Translations under genes and position numbers: made by a program
Assembly (NCBI RefSeq): GCF_002795405.1
Contig: NZ_PHGZ01000004.1
Coordinates: forward strand, 1-64,000
Reading direction: 5' to 3'
Origin: Caviibacterium pharyngocola
GTDB taxonomy: Bacteria; Pseudomonadota; Gammaproteobacteria; Enterobacterales; Pasteurellaceae
DNA: 64,000 bases
In this document: in pieces, positions 34,120 through 42,639 of the stretch
How positions within the stretch are numbered: the stretch's first letter is position 1
How the letters are laid out: every line of letters begins with the position of its first letter
Notes under the pieces: generated by a model
The model's database searches: none
The model's input: only the letters and a program-made list of their open reading frames with translations
Told to the model about the DNA's origin: nothing

Positions 34120-34132
34120 AGTACCCCATACA

Positions 34133-34702
34133 AAGAAAACAATGCCCGTTTATACCAATTTCTTTTTTATGACCAACCATACGGATGCCCTAGTGCTGAA
34201 GGAGGAAGACCGAAGAATTAATGTGTTTGGTGGGCCTGATCACGCAAAAGAAAAAGCCTATTACGACCACCTTTATAGCTTACTTAATGACAAGCAATTC
34301 ATCGCCGAAGTTTATAGCTATTTAGTGTCGTTGGATTTATCAGATTACCGTTGGACGCATTCGTTTGATACGCCAGCACGCCGTAAAATGATTGATTTTA
34401 ACCGTTCAGATTTAGAAGTGGCTTTCCTCGACTTCTTGAGCCAGCCGCCCGCTAAAGCTATGACTATCGCACAGATTATGCGGTATTTAACCGAAAATAA
34501 TGAGGATTTGACGGTTGATCAAATGGCGTTAAGAAAGTTATTGCAAGAGCGTATAGGCCTCCAAGTAACACTAAAATTTAAAGGTAAAAAGCTGCGTCCT
34601 TGGATTTTGGATAAATCTGTTGATTTGAGCGATCTATGCTACATTCGGGAGCAGCTAGATGCAGCGGAAAATGCGGTGGCGGACTTTGAAAGTCTAGTAT
34701 GA
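34133..34702 (+). pseudogene. C-terminal part of a phage primase/helicase (DUF5906 type), cut by Mu-like insertion
   Basis: The frame is open from 34118 and reads KKTMPVYTNFFFMTNHTDAL and RRINVFGGPDH, the Sensor/arginine-finger region of D5-like/DUF5906 phage replication helicases. It continues with a winged-helix end (FLSQPPAKAMTIAQIMRYL). The whole family is 500-800 residues; here only about 190 remain. The upstream part should be beyond the other end of the Mu-like prophage. Second-prophage replication is therefore probably disabled unless the Mu-like element leaves. Confidence 0.75.
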
Positions 34703-34749
34703 AGTGCCACCCGCCAATGTTAATTAAATCAATAAGTTAGCTATTCAAG

Positions 34750-35029
34750 GGTGGCTCGATTAAAAAATGAGCGCCACCTTAAAAAATAATTATAAATCAA
34801 TATATTAGAGCTAAAAATAGTAAAAGGTGGCAGGGTGGCAGTAAAAAAAGATATTTAAAAAATGAAAAATATATTGTGGTAATGGTAGAACCATAATGTA
34901 TTAACGTAATTTTTATATATAAAGTTTTTGAGGGTAGTGCCACCGCCACCTTTTCGGCATAAAAATAATGACAAACCCAGTAAGAATAAGGCTTTATCAA
35001 GGTGGCGCGGTTAAAAAATGAGCGCCACC
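34750..35029. repeat. Repeated GGTGGC / GCCACC dyads downstream of the primase
   Basis: This 340-base gap has no gene. Two nearly identical 29-bp dyads lie at 34750-34778 and 35001-35029 (GGTGGC...TTAAAAAATGAG then CGCCACC), 251 bases apart. More GGTGGC/GCCACC words lie at about 34703, 34823 and 34937. The clustering recalls replication iterons or regulator sites. The right-hand copy ends just before the Q-like gene's ribosome binding site. Confidence 0.6.
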
Positions 35030-35045
35030 CATAGGAGAGAAAAAA

Positions 35046-35390
35046 ATGACGAAAGAAGAATTTAAATTACGGTTAGATGATTGGGGGTTATGGTCGAGAG
35101 AATTTGATCTCGGTGTAGATTACCCCAGACACGCATTAGGGATTGAAGGTGCTGAACAAGACCCATCAAGATCTATAACTTTGATAGAGGAAGAAATCCT
35201 AGCGGTAGAATGTGCGGTATGTGAATTAAAAAAAATTGATATACTGGGTTATGAGATGATCAAATCTTTTTACATCGATCAGTTGTCTCAAGCAACAATT
35301 GCGAAAAAAATTAATCGCTCGCGCCACTATGTCGAAAAAGTCTTTACGGCAGCCGAACATTTTATTTACGGTTTTTTATGCAGACGTTAA
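35046..35390 (+). CDS. Q-type late antiterminator
   Basis: A 114-residue protein with a sigma-region-4/HTH-like C-terminus (LSQATIAKKINRSRHYVEKV), characteristic of small Q-type antitermination proteins. N-terminus MTKEEFKLRLDDWGLWSREF carries the family WG-W-R pattern. TAGGAGAG lies before the ATG. Directly downstream is a strong promoter followed by a terminator, the expected target of such a protein. Confidence 0.75.
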   Translation: MTKEEFKLRLDDWGLWSREFDLGVDYPRHALGIEGAEQDPSRSITLIEEEILAVECAVCELKKIDILGYEMIKSFYIDQLSQATIAKKINRSRHYVEKVFTAAEHFIYGFLCRR

Positions 35391-35398
35391 AAAAAAAT

Positions 35399-35428
35399 TT
35401 GACAACTGCTAAGCAGCTAAGGTATATT
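35399..35428 (+). promoter_or_regulatory. Late promoter (pR'-like)
   Basis: TTGACA at 35399-35404 and TATATT at 35423-35428 with an 18-base spacer, near consensus. It follows the Q-like gene and drives a short leader that runs into a terminator at 35481. Confidence 0.8.
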
Positions 35429-35480
35429 TCTCCCGTATCTTGCGGAAAGCGCAACTAAAGAACAGAGTAAGAATTTATAG

Positions 35481-35514
35481 AACCCTGATTGGTTATGCCA
35501 GTCGGGGTTTTTTA
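35481..35514 (+). terminator. Leader terminator (tR'-like) before the lysis genes
   Basis: Stem AACCCTGATTGG / CCAGTCGGGGTT with a TTATG loop and six T. It would stop late transcripts unless Q modifies RNA polymerase. Confidence 0.8.
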
Positions 35515-35539
35515 TTGCCTCGAAAACAGGAGGCGGAGT

Positions 35540-35785
35540 ATGAAAATTATGAAAGATATGGGAACACAAAGCTATCTTTGGTCAGGCTTTGGCGGCTTTT
35601 TAGCTTGGCTTGGCGATCAACAAAATTTAATGATGTTGAGCCTCGCCATCGGTATTGTTACCGCACTTGCTAATTTATATCAACGTATTTGTGATTGGCG
35701 GGCGAGAAAGCGTGATGAAGAACGTAAGGAAGAAATCCATCAGCTCACTGTGGCGAGATTGAGGAAAGGGCTAGATATTAAATGA
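35540..35785 (+). CDS. Holin
   Basis: The ATG at 35540 follows AGGAGGCGGAGT and gives an 81-residue protein starting MKIMKDMGTQSYLWSGFGGF. It has membrane segments around residues 10-50 (FGGFLAWLGDQQNLMMLSLA and IVTALANLYQ) and a charged tail (RARKRDEERKEEIHQL). This is the layout of the HP1-type small holins. It overlaps the endolysin start by 4 bases. Confidence 0.8.
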   Translation: MKIMKDMGTQSYLWSGFGGFLAWLGDQQNLMMLSLAIGIVTALANLYQRICDWRARKRDEERKEEIHQLTVARLRKGLDIK

Positions 35786-36303
35786 AACATTTCAAGAAAA
35801 TTGCGGGCTGTTCTGTGGTAGCAATCATTGGTTTGGTAATGTTTAATTATTCAGATGAAATCCGCACCACTGAAAAGGGAATGGCATTAATCGGCGAAGC
35901 GGAAAGCTGTATGCGTGAGCCGTATAAATGCCCTGCTGATGTATGGACGGTAGGGATTGGTTCAACGGGTGATATTACCTTTGGCAAAGTTTACTCTGAC
36001 AAAGAGATTGCCGATCGCTGGGCCAAAGATATTCAGACGGCAGAACAGTGCGTCAATCGTTACGCTAACGGCAAAGCTCTACCGCAAGGTGCATTTGAGG
36101 CATTGACCTCACTGACCTTTAACGTAGGCTGTGGTAAACTCAAAACGTCAACCATTTACCGTTACGCCAAACAAGGCAACATAGCCGAGATGTGTGAGCA
36201 GTTCCCACGCTGGAAATATTCAAGTGGGAAAGTGCTGAAAGGTTTAGTAACCCGCCGAGAAAAAGAGAAAGCATTATGTTTAACCAGTTTAAAACGTGGC
36301 TAA
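35782..36303 (+). CDS. Endolysin with N-terminal signal-anchor, GH24 lysozyme
   Basis: The 173-residue product starts with a weakly hydrophobic segment (CSVVAIIGLVMFNYSDEI) typical of SAR endolysins that are exported and held in the membrane until lysis. The GH24 core has the catalytic Glu near residue 41 in GEAESCMREPY and TVGIGSTGD with the catalytic Thr near 62. Several Cys suggest disulfide control. It degrades peptidoglycan at lysis. Confidence 0.88.
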   Translation: MKHFKKIAGCSVVAIIGLVMFNYSDEIRTTEKGMALIGEAESCMREPYKCPADVWTVGIGSTGDITFGKVYSDKEIADRWAKDIQTAEQCVNRYANGKALPQGAFEALTSLTFNVGCGKLKTSTIYRYAKQGNIAEMCEQFPRWKYSSGKVLKGLVTRREKEKALCLTSLKRG

Positions 36304-36617
36304 ATCTCACCGCACTTTTTCTGGTATTGGGCTTGTGTGGTTGGGTTTGGTATCAGTCGCAGATGATAAGTAGCTTGAGAGCCCAAAATCAAATGCAAGC
36401 CCAAACCATCACGACACAAAGCCAAGCTATCGCAAGCCTTAAAGCAGAGGCAAAGCGCAATTATCAACTCACCCAAGAAGTTACACAATCCGAAAGCAAA
36501 ATCAGGGAGCAATCCGATAATGTTATTCGCACAATTCAAACGCAGGTTAAAAATGTGGACGCTCATAATGCTGCTGCTCCTCGTAATGTTATTGAGTTCT
36601 TGCAGCAGTCAGATTGA
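36276..36617 (+). CDS. Rz-like inner-membrane spanin
   Basis: A 113-residue protein with one N-terminal membrane helix (LTALFLVLGLCGWVWYQSQM) and a periplasmic coiled-coil (AQTITTQSQAIASLKAEAKR). It starts within the end of the endolysin gene. The lipoprotein partner is nested in its 3' end. Confidence 0.8.
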   Translation: MFNQFKTWLNLTALFLVLGLCGWVWYQSQMISSLRAQNQMQAQTITTQSQAIASLKAEAKRNYQLTQEVTQSESKIREQSDNVIRTIQTQVKNVDAHNAAAPRNVIEFLQQSD

Positions 36618-36795
36618 GACAACACATTGCCCAGGCATTCCGCCCGTGCTATTAGGGCATTTGGATAAGACGGCATTTAAGGGGCGCACTTATGGTGATG
36701 TAACACAGTATGCCGTGATACTCAAACGTGAGCGTGATATGTGTCTTAATCGTATTGATAAGATTAGAGACTGGCAAGTGGAGTTACATAAATGA
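36553..36795 (+). CDS. Rz1-like outer-membrane spanin lipoprotein
   Basis: The ATG at 36553 gives MWTLIMLLLLVMLLSSCSSQ, a lipoprotein signal with lipobox LSSC. The 80-residue protein overlaps the Rz-like gene in the +1 frame. Mature part contains CPGIPPVLLGHL, the short Pro-rich stretch usual for o-spanins. Confidence 0.8.
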   Translation: MWTLIMLLLLVMLLSSCSSQIETTHCPGIPPVLLGHLDKTAFKGRTYGDVTQYAVILKRERDMCLNRIDKIRDWQVELHK

Positions 36796-37115
36796 GTAGG
36801 GCTAGTTGGCATCATCTTTATCATCGTAAGGCGTGGAAGCAACTACGCTTAGACCAATTAGCAAAACACCCCTTATGCGTTTTCTGTTCTCAAGCGGGCA
36901 AACTTACCCCCGCTACGGTAGTGGACCACATTACCCCCCACAAGGGCAATCTAGATTTATTCTTTGACCCAGATAATTTGCAATCGCTTTGTAAGTTACA
37001 TCACGACAGCGCAAAACAAAAAGCTGAAATTAAAAAACTTAATCATATAGGCTGTGATGCAAGTGGATTTCCTATTGACCCAGACCACCCATTCAATAAG
37101 GGGGAGGGCGGGTAA
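36792..37115 (+). CDS. HNH endonuclease next to terminase
   Basis: A 107-residue HNH protein. Zinc-binding CVFCSQ is followed by the HNH core VVDHITPHKG, then NLQSLCKLHHDSAK. Such enzymes lie beside the terminase in HK97-type phages and are needed for efficient cos cleavage and packaging. It overlaps the Rz1-like gene by 4 bases. Confidence 0.9.
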   Translation: MSRASWHHLYHRKAWKQLRLDQLAKHPLCVFCSQAGKLTPATVVDHITPHKGNLDLFFDPDNLQSLCKLHHDSAKQKAEIKKLNHIGCDASGFPIDPDHPFNKGEGG

Positions 37116-37213
37116 AAAGTTCAGGCAAATGGCTTGGGCTACCGCTTGGGGAACTCTGCGTGATCGCTATTACAGTTTTTCTACCCTTTTTTATAGCTTT
37201 AGGAGGTGATTTT

Positions 37214-37675
37214 ATGAGTGGACGCAAATTGCGTAGTGATAGCACCACTGCAAAAGTGTTAGCCACCAAAGCGGCACAAACCAAGCTATCACCACCACAA
37301 AAATTAACAAAATTAGAAACGCGCTATTGGAACAGTATTATCAATAGCCGAGCCTTAGACAGTTGGACGCCGATCGATCAAGAACGGGCGGTAAAACTCG
37401 CAAAACTCTATGTAGAAATTGATGATTATGAACACGAGTTACAAAATCATCGACGCTGGGTAAAAACAGACACCGGCACAATGAAAATGCACCCGCTGCA
37501 CTATGTGATCGAAGACCTGTACAAGCGTGAAATCCAAATGTGCCGAAGTTTGCAAATTCACAGTCGCGCCACAAATGGGGAAAGTCGTGATCAAGTGAAG
37601 ACCAATCAGCTTTATCAAGAGGCACGGAATGCGATTAATGATGATGACGGCTTAATTGCCAGGGTGTTTAACTGA
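37214..37675 (+). CDS. Small terminase subunit (P27 family)
   Basis: The ATG at 37214 follows TAGGAGGTGATTTT and gives MSGRKLRSDSTTAKVLATKA (153 residues). The longer frame to 37160 is not needed. P27-type features include LTKLETRYWNSIINS and the C-terminal HPLHYVIEDLYKREIQMCR. It recognises phage DNA for packaging. Confidence 0.85.
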   Translation: MSGRKLRSDSTTAKVLATKAAQTKLSPPQKLTKLETRYWNSIINSRALDSWTPIDQERAVKLAKLYVEIDDYEHELQNHRRWVKTDTGTMKMHPLHYVIEDLYKREIQMCRSLQIHSRATNGESRDQVKTNQLYQEARNAINDDDGLIARVFN

Positions 37676-39186
37676 TGACGACGGCAGAAAAAGTCATCGC
37701 CTTTATTGAAAAATATTGTTTTGTCCCCGAAGGGGCGTTAGTAGGAAGCCCGATTAAATTAGAGGATTTCCAAAAACGCTTTATTTTTGACGTTTATGAC
37801 AATCCACAGGGGACCACACACGGTATTTTGTCGATTGGGCGTAAAAATGGAAAAACGGCACTTATTGCGTGTTTATTGCTGGCACATTTAGTGGGACCTG
37901 TTGCCATCTTAAATAGCCAAATTGTCAGCGGAGCCTTAAGTCGTGAACAGGCCGCTCTCGTATTTAACCTCGCGGTAAAAATGATCCAACTTAACCCTAA
38001 ACTGACTACCCTTGTTGATATTAAGCCAAGTGGTAAGCGGCTGGTTGGGCGGCCAATGAATGTTGAATACAAAGCCTTAGCCGCAGATGGTAAAACCGCA
38101 CAAGGTTTATCGCCAGTGCTGGCGATTTTAGATGAAGTAGGGCAAGTGCAAGGCAGTCAATCGGCTTTCGTTGATGCGATTACGACCGCACAAGGCGCGC
38201 ATAAGAGCCCATTATTGCTCACCATTAGCACACAAGCCGCAAATGACGCAGATTTGCTTTCAATTTGGATTGATGACGCAATCAACAGCGGCGATCCACA
38301 TACAGTTTGCCACGTTTACAGCGCGGATAAAGACTTAAAAATTACTGATCCGAAAGCGTGGAAACAAGCCAATCCTGCGTTAGGTGTGTTCCGCAGTGAG
38401 GAAGACATCAAAAAATTGGCAGACAAAGCTAACCGAATGCCAAGTTTTGAAAATACGTTCCGCAATTTAAACCTCAATCAGCGGGTCAGCACGGTATCCA
38501 CGTTTGTTACGCAAGATGTCTGGAAAGCCAATGGCGAAGTCGCACCGTCTCCTACGGGATTAAGTGTCTATGGCGGTTTAGACTTATCTGCACGAACAGA
38601 CTTAACGTCGCTAGTGCTGGTTGCCAAAGACCCAAGTGGCAAAACCAATGTTTATAGTTATTTCTGGACGCCGGAACAAGGTTTGATTGACCGCGCAAAG
38701 CGCGACCGAAGCCCTTATGATGTGTGGGCAAAACAAGGTTTTATCCGCACAACACCCGGCGCCACCGTGGATTATGCCCACGTTGTACGAGATATTGCCG
38801 ACATCTTAAGTGATTTTGATATTTCCTCAATTGCGTTTGACCGATGGCGAATGGATATTTTCAAAAAAGAAATGGACGCACAGGGTATTACGTTGCCCCT
38901 AGTGCCTTTTGGTCAAGGATTTAAGGATATGTCGCCGGCAATTGACACCTTAGAAAGCCAATTGCTTAATGGACAACTGCGCCACGGTATGCACCCCGTT
39001 TTAACGATGTGTGCGGCAAACGCAGTCATTACCAAAGATCCAGCCGGCAACCGAAAATTTGAAAAACACAAAGCAACGGGACGAATTGACGGAATGGTCG
39101 CACTTGCTATGGCGCTTGGTATAGCAGAAAGTGCGGAAACGCCATTGAATATTGATGCATTTTTACAGGATATGATTATCGGATGA
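37675..39186 (+). CDS. Large terminase subunit (HK97/Terminase_1 type)
   Basis: A 503-residue packaging ATPase/nuclease. Walker A-like SIGRKNGKTALIA, Walker B LAILDEVGQ, and nuclease-side YGGLDLSARTDLTSLV and TGRIDGMVALAMALG with the expected Asp residues. Its ATG overlaps the small subunit stop (TGATG). Confidence 0.95.
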   Translation: MTTAEKVIAFIEKYCFVPEGALVGSPIKLEDFQKRFIFDVYDNPQGTTHGILSIGRKNGKTALIACLLLAHLVGPVAILNSQIVSGALSREQAALVFNLAVKMIQLNPKLTTLVDIKPSGKRLVGRPMNVEYKALAADGKTAQGLSPVLAILDEVGQVQGSQSAFVDAITTAQGAHKSPLLLTISTQAANDADLLSIWIDDAINSGDPHTVCHVYSADKDLKITDPKAWKQANPALGVFRSEEDIKKLADKANRMPSFENTFRNLNLNQRVSTVSTFVTQDVWKANGEVAPSPTGLSVYGGLDLSARTDLTSLVLVAKDPSGKTNVYSYFWTPEQGLIDRAKRDRSPYDVWAKQGFIRTTPGATVDYAHVVRDIADILSDFDISSIAFDRWRMDIFKKEMDAQGITLPLVPFGQGFKDMSPAIDTLESQLLNGQLRHGMHPVLTMCAANAVITKDPAGNRKFEKHKATGRIDGMVALAMALGIAESAETPLNIDAFLQDMIIG

Positions 39187-40427
39187 GTACACTAAATGAT
39201 AAAAACTGGTGGAGCCGTTTTTACCAACGCTGGTTTTCAGGCGGAAAACGCCTTGATAAAGGCAGCGTTGTAGAACCCTTTGTAAGTGAGGCAAGTGGCG
39301 CAGGCGAAACGGTAAATGGCGAAACCGCCTTAAAATTAAGTGCGGTTTGGGCTTGTGTGCGGTTACGCAGTCAAACCATTGCATCACTGCCTTTCCACCT
39401 TAAAAATGAGCAACGGCAAATCGCTCGCGATCACCCTCTTTACAAAATTATTCACGACACGCCCAATGCGGATATGTGTGCCAGTGAGTTTTGGGAAGCG
39501 GTGATTGCTAACCTTGATTTATGGGGCAACGCCTATTGCCGCATAAATCGTATTGGTGCGCGCGTGGTTGCATTGGATATTCTTGATCCACAGTATATGC
39601 AGGTGCAACGCAGTGATAACGGCGAAATCCGCTACATTTACACCAAAAATAACGTGGACGGCGGCAATTACGCCGAACGGGATATTTTGCACTTTAGAGG
39701 TTTTACCCTTGATGGTTTAATTGGGTTATCCCCCATTCGCTATCAAGCGCAAGTAATGGGCTTACAAACCGCTGCGAATAATGCCGCGGCCAAAGCCTTT
39801 AAAAATAATTTAAAGGCGGGCGGTTTTTTGAAAACGGGTGAGCGGATTTTATCCGATGAGCAACGTAAGCGCGTGCGCGAGGGGCTAAGCGAATTTGGCA
39901 AGTCTGAAAACGCTGGCAAGTGGATGGTGCTTGAAGCGGGAATGGAACCCGCCAATATGTCAGGCAGTTGGATCAACCCCCAAGACGCCCAATTATTGGA
40001 AAGCCGCTATTTTGGGATTGAGGAAATTTGCCGTGCCTTTGGTGTACCGCCTCAATTAATTTATAGCACGGATAAATCGTCATCTTGGGCATCAAGTGCA
40101 GAGCAAATTACGCAAAATTTCCTGACTTACTCACTTAATCCAATGCTAAAACGGGTTGAACAAACCATTACACGCAAATTACTGAAACCTGAAGAGCGGT
40201 CAAAAATTTACCCTATTTTTAGTGTAGAAGGGTTATTGCGAGCGGATAGCGCGGGAAGAGCGAGTTTTTACACCGCACTTTTGCAAAATGGCGTAATGAC
40301 CCGAAATGAAGTGCGGGCATTAGAAAATCTCCCAGCGGTAGAGGGGGCGGATCAATTGACTGTACAACTTAATTTGACTGCGATTGATAAAATCGGAAAG
40401 GACATAACCAATGACAAACCGAACTAA
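39183..40427 (+). CDS. Portal protein (HK97 family)
   Basis: A 414-residue HK97-type portal. Typical stretches are LSAVWACVRLRSQTIASLPF and the FRGFTLDGLIGLSPI and FGVPPQLI motifs. It forms the DNA channel at one head vertex. A USS lies in the first part of the gene near 39338. Confidence 0.95.
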   Translation: MSTLNDKNWWSRFYQRWFSGGKRLDKGSVVEPFVSEASGAGETVNGETALKLSAVWACVRLRSQTIASLPFHLKNEQRQIARDHPLYKIIHDTPNADMCASEFWEAVIANLDLWGNAYCRINRIGARVVALDILDPQYMQVQRSDNGEIRYIYTKNNVDGGNYAERDILHFRGFTLDGLIGLSPIRYQAQVMGLQTAANNAAAKAFKNNLKAGGFLKTGERILSDEQRKRVREGLSEFGKSENAGKWMVLEAGMEPANMSGSWINPQDAQLLESRYFGIEEICRAFGVPPQLIYSTDKSSSWASSAEQITQNFLTYSLNPMLKRVEQTITRKLLKPEERSKIYPIFSVEGLLRADSAGRASFYTALLQNGVMTRNEVRALENLPAVEGADQLTVQLNLTAIDKIGKDITNDKPN

Positions 40428-41070
40428 AGATCTCTTATTTAAAGCCGAAGCCATCAAAGAAGATGGCTTTTTTTCCGGCTATTGCAACGTGTTTGATGTG
40501 AAAGATGCCTACGATGAGATCGTACGCAAAGGGGCATTTTTAGACTCCATCAAGATGTGGAAAGAGCAAGGCAAAATGCCGCCGGTATTATGGAACCACG
40601 ACCGCAATCAGCCTATCGGCGTATGGACACAGCTTAAAGAAGATGAGAAAGGCTTATACGGTGAAGGACGGCTACTGATCAATGAAGTGGCAAAAGCCAA
40701 GGAGGTACACGCTTTAATGATGGCGGGCGCCATTGATGGGCTTTCTATTGGCTATCGGGTGAATAAGTGGACCTATGATGAAAAAGAGGACTCCACAGAA
40801 TTACTTGCCATTGAATTAAGAGAAATCTCGGTAGTTACTTTTCCCGCTAATGAAGCAAGTCGCGTGGAAAAAGTGAAATCTGTGTTAGAAAAAGGCAGAT
40901 TGCCTACTCTTGCTGAATTTGAGAAAGCCCTAAGAGATTTGGGGTTTTCACAAAAACAAGCTGTAACCGTTGCTAGCTACGGCTTGAAAAAACTCATTCA
41001 GGGCGAGCCTGAAGAAAAATCAATTAGCAACGCATTAACAATTATCAAATCCATTACGGGAGAACACTAA
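40411..41070 (+). CDS. Head maturation protease (HK97 prohead protease)
   Basis: A 219-residue protease. The catalytic His lies in PPVLWNHDRNQPIGVW and the catalytic Ser in GAIDGLSIGYRV. It cuts capsid N-termini during head maturation. The start overlaps the portal gene. Confidence 0.92.
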   Translation: MTNRTKDLLFKAEAIKEDGFFSGYCNVFDVKDAYDEIVRKGAFLDSIKMWKEQGKMPPVLWNHDRNQPIGVWTQLKEDEKGLYGEGRLLINEVAKAKEVHALMMAGAIDGLSIGYRVNKWTYDEKEDSTELLAIELREISVVTFPANEASRVEKVKSVLEKGRLPTLAEFEKALRDLGFSQKQAVTVASYGLKKLIQGEPEEKSISNALTIIKSITGEH

Positions 41071-41072
41071 TT

Positions 41073-42272
41073 ATGTCAGAAACAGAAAAAAATCTTGAAC
41101 AGCTCGCCAGCGAGTTTAAAAAAGCTACCGACCAAGTAAAAGGGTTAGGTGAAGAACTACAAGGTAAAATGGCGAACAACGAAAAAGGCTTAGAGGGCTT
41201 AAAAGCGCAAGTGGATGAAGCCTTAACTTCAATGAACGAAGCGAAAAGCCGATTAGATGAGTTAGAGCAAAAAGCCGCTCGTCGTGGGGGAGCCAATGAG
41301 ACCGCTGAAAAATCCTTAGTGGAACAGTTAATGGAATCAGACAGTTTCCAAAAATTTATGCAAGATCCACGCAAAGGCAATTCCGCCCATTTATCCGTAA
41401 AAGCCACTATTACCAGTGCCACAACGAATACAGCGGGGGCGGCGGGTGCATTAATCCCTGAACATAAATTACCGGGGATTTTAACGCCACCGGATCAGGT
41501 TCTAACGATTCGAGACCTGTTAGCGAAAGGCACCACCCAAAGTAACTCCATCACCTACATTCGTGAAACCGGCTTTACCAATGGGGCGGCGTATCAAGTG
41601 AATGAGGGGGATAAAAAAGCCCAATCCGATATTAAATTTGACGAAGTAACGCTGGGGGTTAAAACCATTGCCCATTATATGAAAGCCTCTCGTCAGATTT
41701 TAGACGATGCGCCAATGTTACAAAGCTACATTAACGGTCGTTTAATTTATGGCTTGAAACTGTTTGAAGATCGTCAACTCTTAAACGGAGATGGATCAAG
41801 TGGTGCGTTACACGGGATTTTACCGCAAGCTACTGCGTTTGCAGATCCCGCAAAATTGGCGGCCTACACCATCATTGATCAACTGCGATTAGCACAATTA
41901 CAAGCCTTAATTGCAGAATATCCAGCCACAGGCTATGTGCTTAACCCAATCGATTGGACGAAAATTGAGTTGGAGAAAGATGGTATGGGGCGTAACATTA
42001 TCGGTAATCCACAAGGTACCGCACAGCCAACCTTATGGGGCTTACCAGTGGTGCAAACGCAAGCAATGACCGCTGGCACTTTCTTGACAGGGGCATTTAG
42101 CCTTGGCGCGCAGGTGTTTGACCGTCAGGCTTCCGCCATCGCTATTGCAACGGAAAATGAAGATGACTTTGTGCGCAACTTAGTGACCATTTTGGCGGAA
42201 GAACGCTTAGCCCTCGCGGTGTATCGCCCAGAGGCCTTTATCAAAGGCACACTTGCGCCTAAAACGAAATAA
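41073..42272 (+). CDS. Major capsid protein (HK97 family)
   Basis: A 399-residue capsid precursor. Residues about 1-110 are a helical delta/scaffold domain (LEQLASEFKKATDQVKGLGE). The mature fold begins around AGALIPEHKLPGIL and ends in YRPEAFIKGTLAPKTK. The junction near residue 110 is where the prohead protease would cut. Confidence 0.95.
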   Translation: MSETEKNLEQLASEFKKATDQVKGLGEELQGKMANNEKGLEGLKAQVDEALTSMNEAKSRLDELEQKAARRGGANETAEKSLVEQLMESDSFQKFMQDPRKGNSAHLSVKATITSATTNTAGAAGALIPEHKLPGILTPPDQVLTIRDLLAKGTTQSNSITYIRETGFTNGAAYQVNEGDKKAQSDIKFDEVTLGVKTIAHYMKASRQILDDAPMLQSYINGRLIYGLKLFEDRQLLNGDGSSGALHGILPQATAFADPAKLAAYTIIDQLRLAQLQALIAEYPATGYVLNPIDWTKIELEKDGMGRNIIGNPQGTAQPTLWGLPVVQTQAMTAGTFLTGAFSLGAQVFDRQASAIAIATENEDDFVRNLVTILAEERLALAVYRPEAFIKGTLAPKTK

Positions 42273-42279
42273 CCCTTAA

Positions 42280-42309
42280 CACCGCACAACTCAAGTGCGG
42301 TGCTTTTTT
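42280..42309 (+). terminator. USS-dyad terminator after the capsid gene
   Basis: CACCGCAC and GTGCGGTG form a stem and T7 follows. The 3' arm contains a USS (AAGTGCGGT). It would reduce transcription from capsid into connector genes. Confidence 0.7.
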
Positions 42310-42324
42310 TGGAGATTTTTACCA

Positions 42325-42639
42325 ATGCTTATCTCGCTTGAGCTTATCAAACAACATTGCCGTATCGATCATAATGAAGAAGACACGCTCTTAACTCAGT
42401 ATGAAACCGCTGCCCAATCCTATCTTGAAAGCCAACTCGGGCGCAAACTCTATCTAAATAGCGTACCTGAAGAGGAATCAATGGGGCTTGTGGCGAATGC
42501 GGCAATTAAACAAGCAATGCTAATGGTCATTGCCCATTGGTATGAACACCGAGAAAGCGTTGTCGTAGGCGTAACCTCTAAAGAAATTGAGCAAGGTGTT
42601 TGGCGGTTGATCCAGCCTTACCGATTAATGGGGGTGTAA
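42325..42639 (+). CDS. Head-tail connector protein (gp6-like)
   Basis: The ATG at 42325 (MLISLELIKQHCRIDHNEED) is preceded by GGAG, giving about 104 residues. The all-helical family has this N-terminus and the C-terminal GVTSKEIEQGVWRLIQPYR. It forms the first ring below the portal. Confidence 0.88.
   Translation: MLISLELIKQHCRIDHNEEDTLLTQYETAAQSYLESQLGRKLYLNSVPEEESMGLVANAAIKQAMLMVIAHWYEHRESVVVGVTSKEIEQGVWRLIQPYRLMGV

Larger units (their letters stand above)
1..34132 (-). mobile_element. Mu-like transposable prophage, reversed, incomplete at the window's left edge
   Basis: A near-complete Mu/FluMu gene order is visible on the - strand: transposase, MuB ATPase, Gam, GemA, Mor, endolysin, terminase, portal, MuF, protease I, gpT capsid, sheath, tube, tape measure, DNA circulation protein, baseplate and tail fibre. 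The repressor is on the opposite strand at the phage left end, as in Mu. The left end is placed at about 34132, where the plus strand ends in CATACA, so the phage would begin TGTAT as Mu does. That exact base is inference; the boundary lies between a stop codon at 34115 and the primase coding sequence. The other phage end is outside the window, so the target duplication cannot be checked. Confidence 0.9.

Noticed and set aside
34797-35000. Hydrophobic 67-residue frame on the - strand between primase and Q
   Set aside because: No ribosome binding site, overlaps the GGTGGC repeats, and its hydrophobicity follows from AT-rich DNA.
24245-36303. Two endolysins as evidence of a duplication
   Set aside because: They are of different families (GH108 and GH24) and belong to two different phages.
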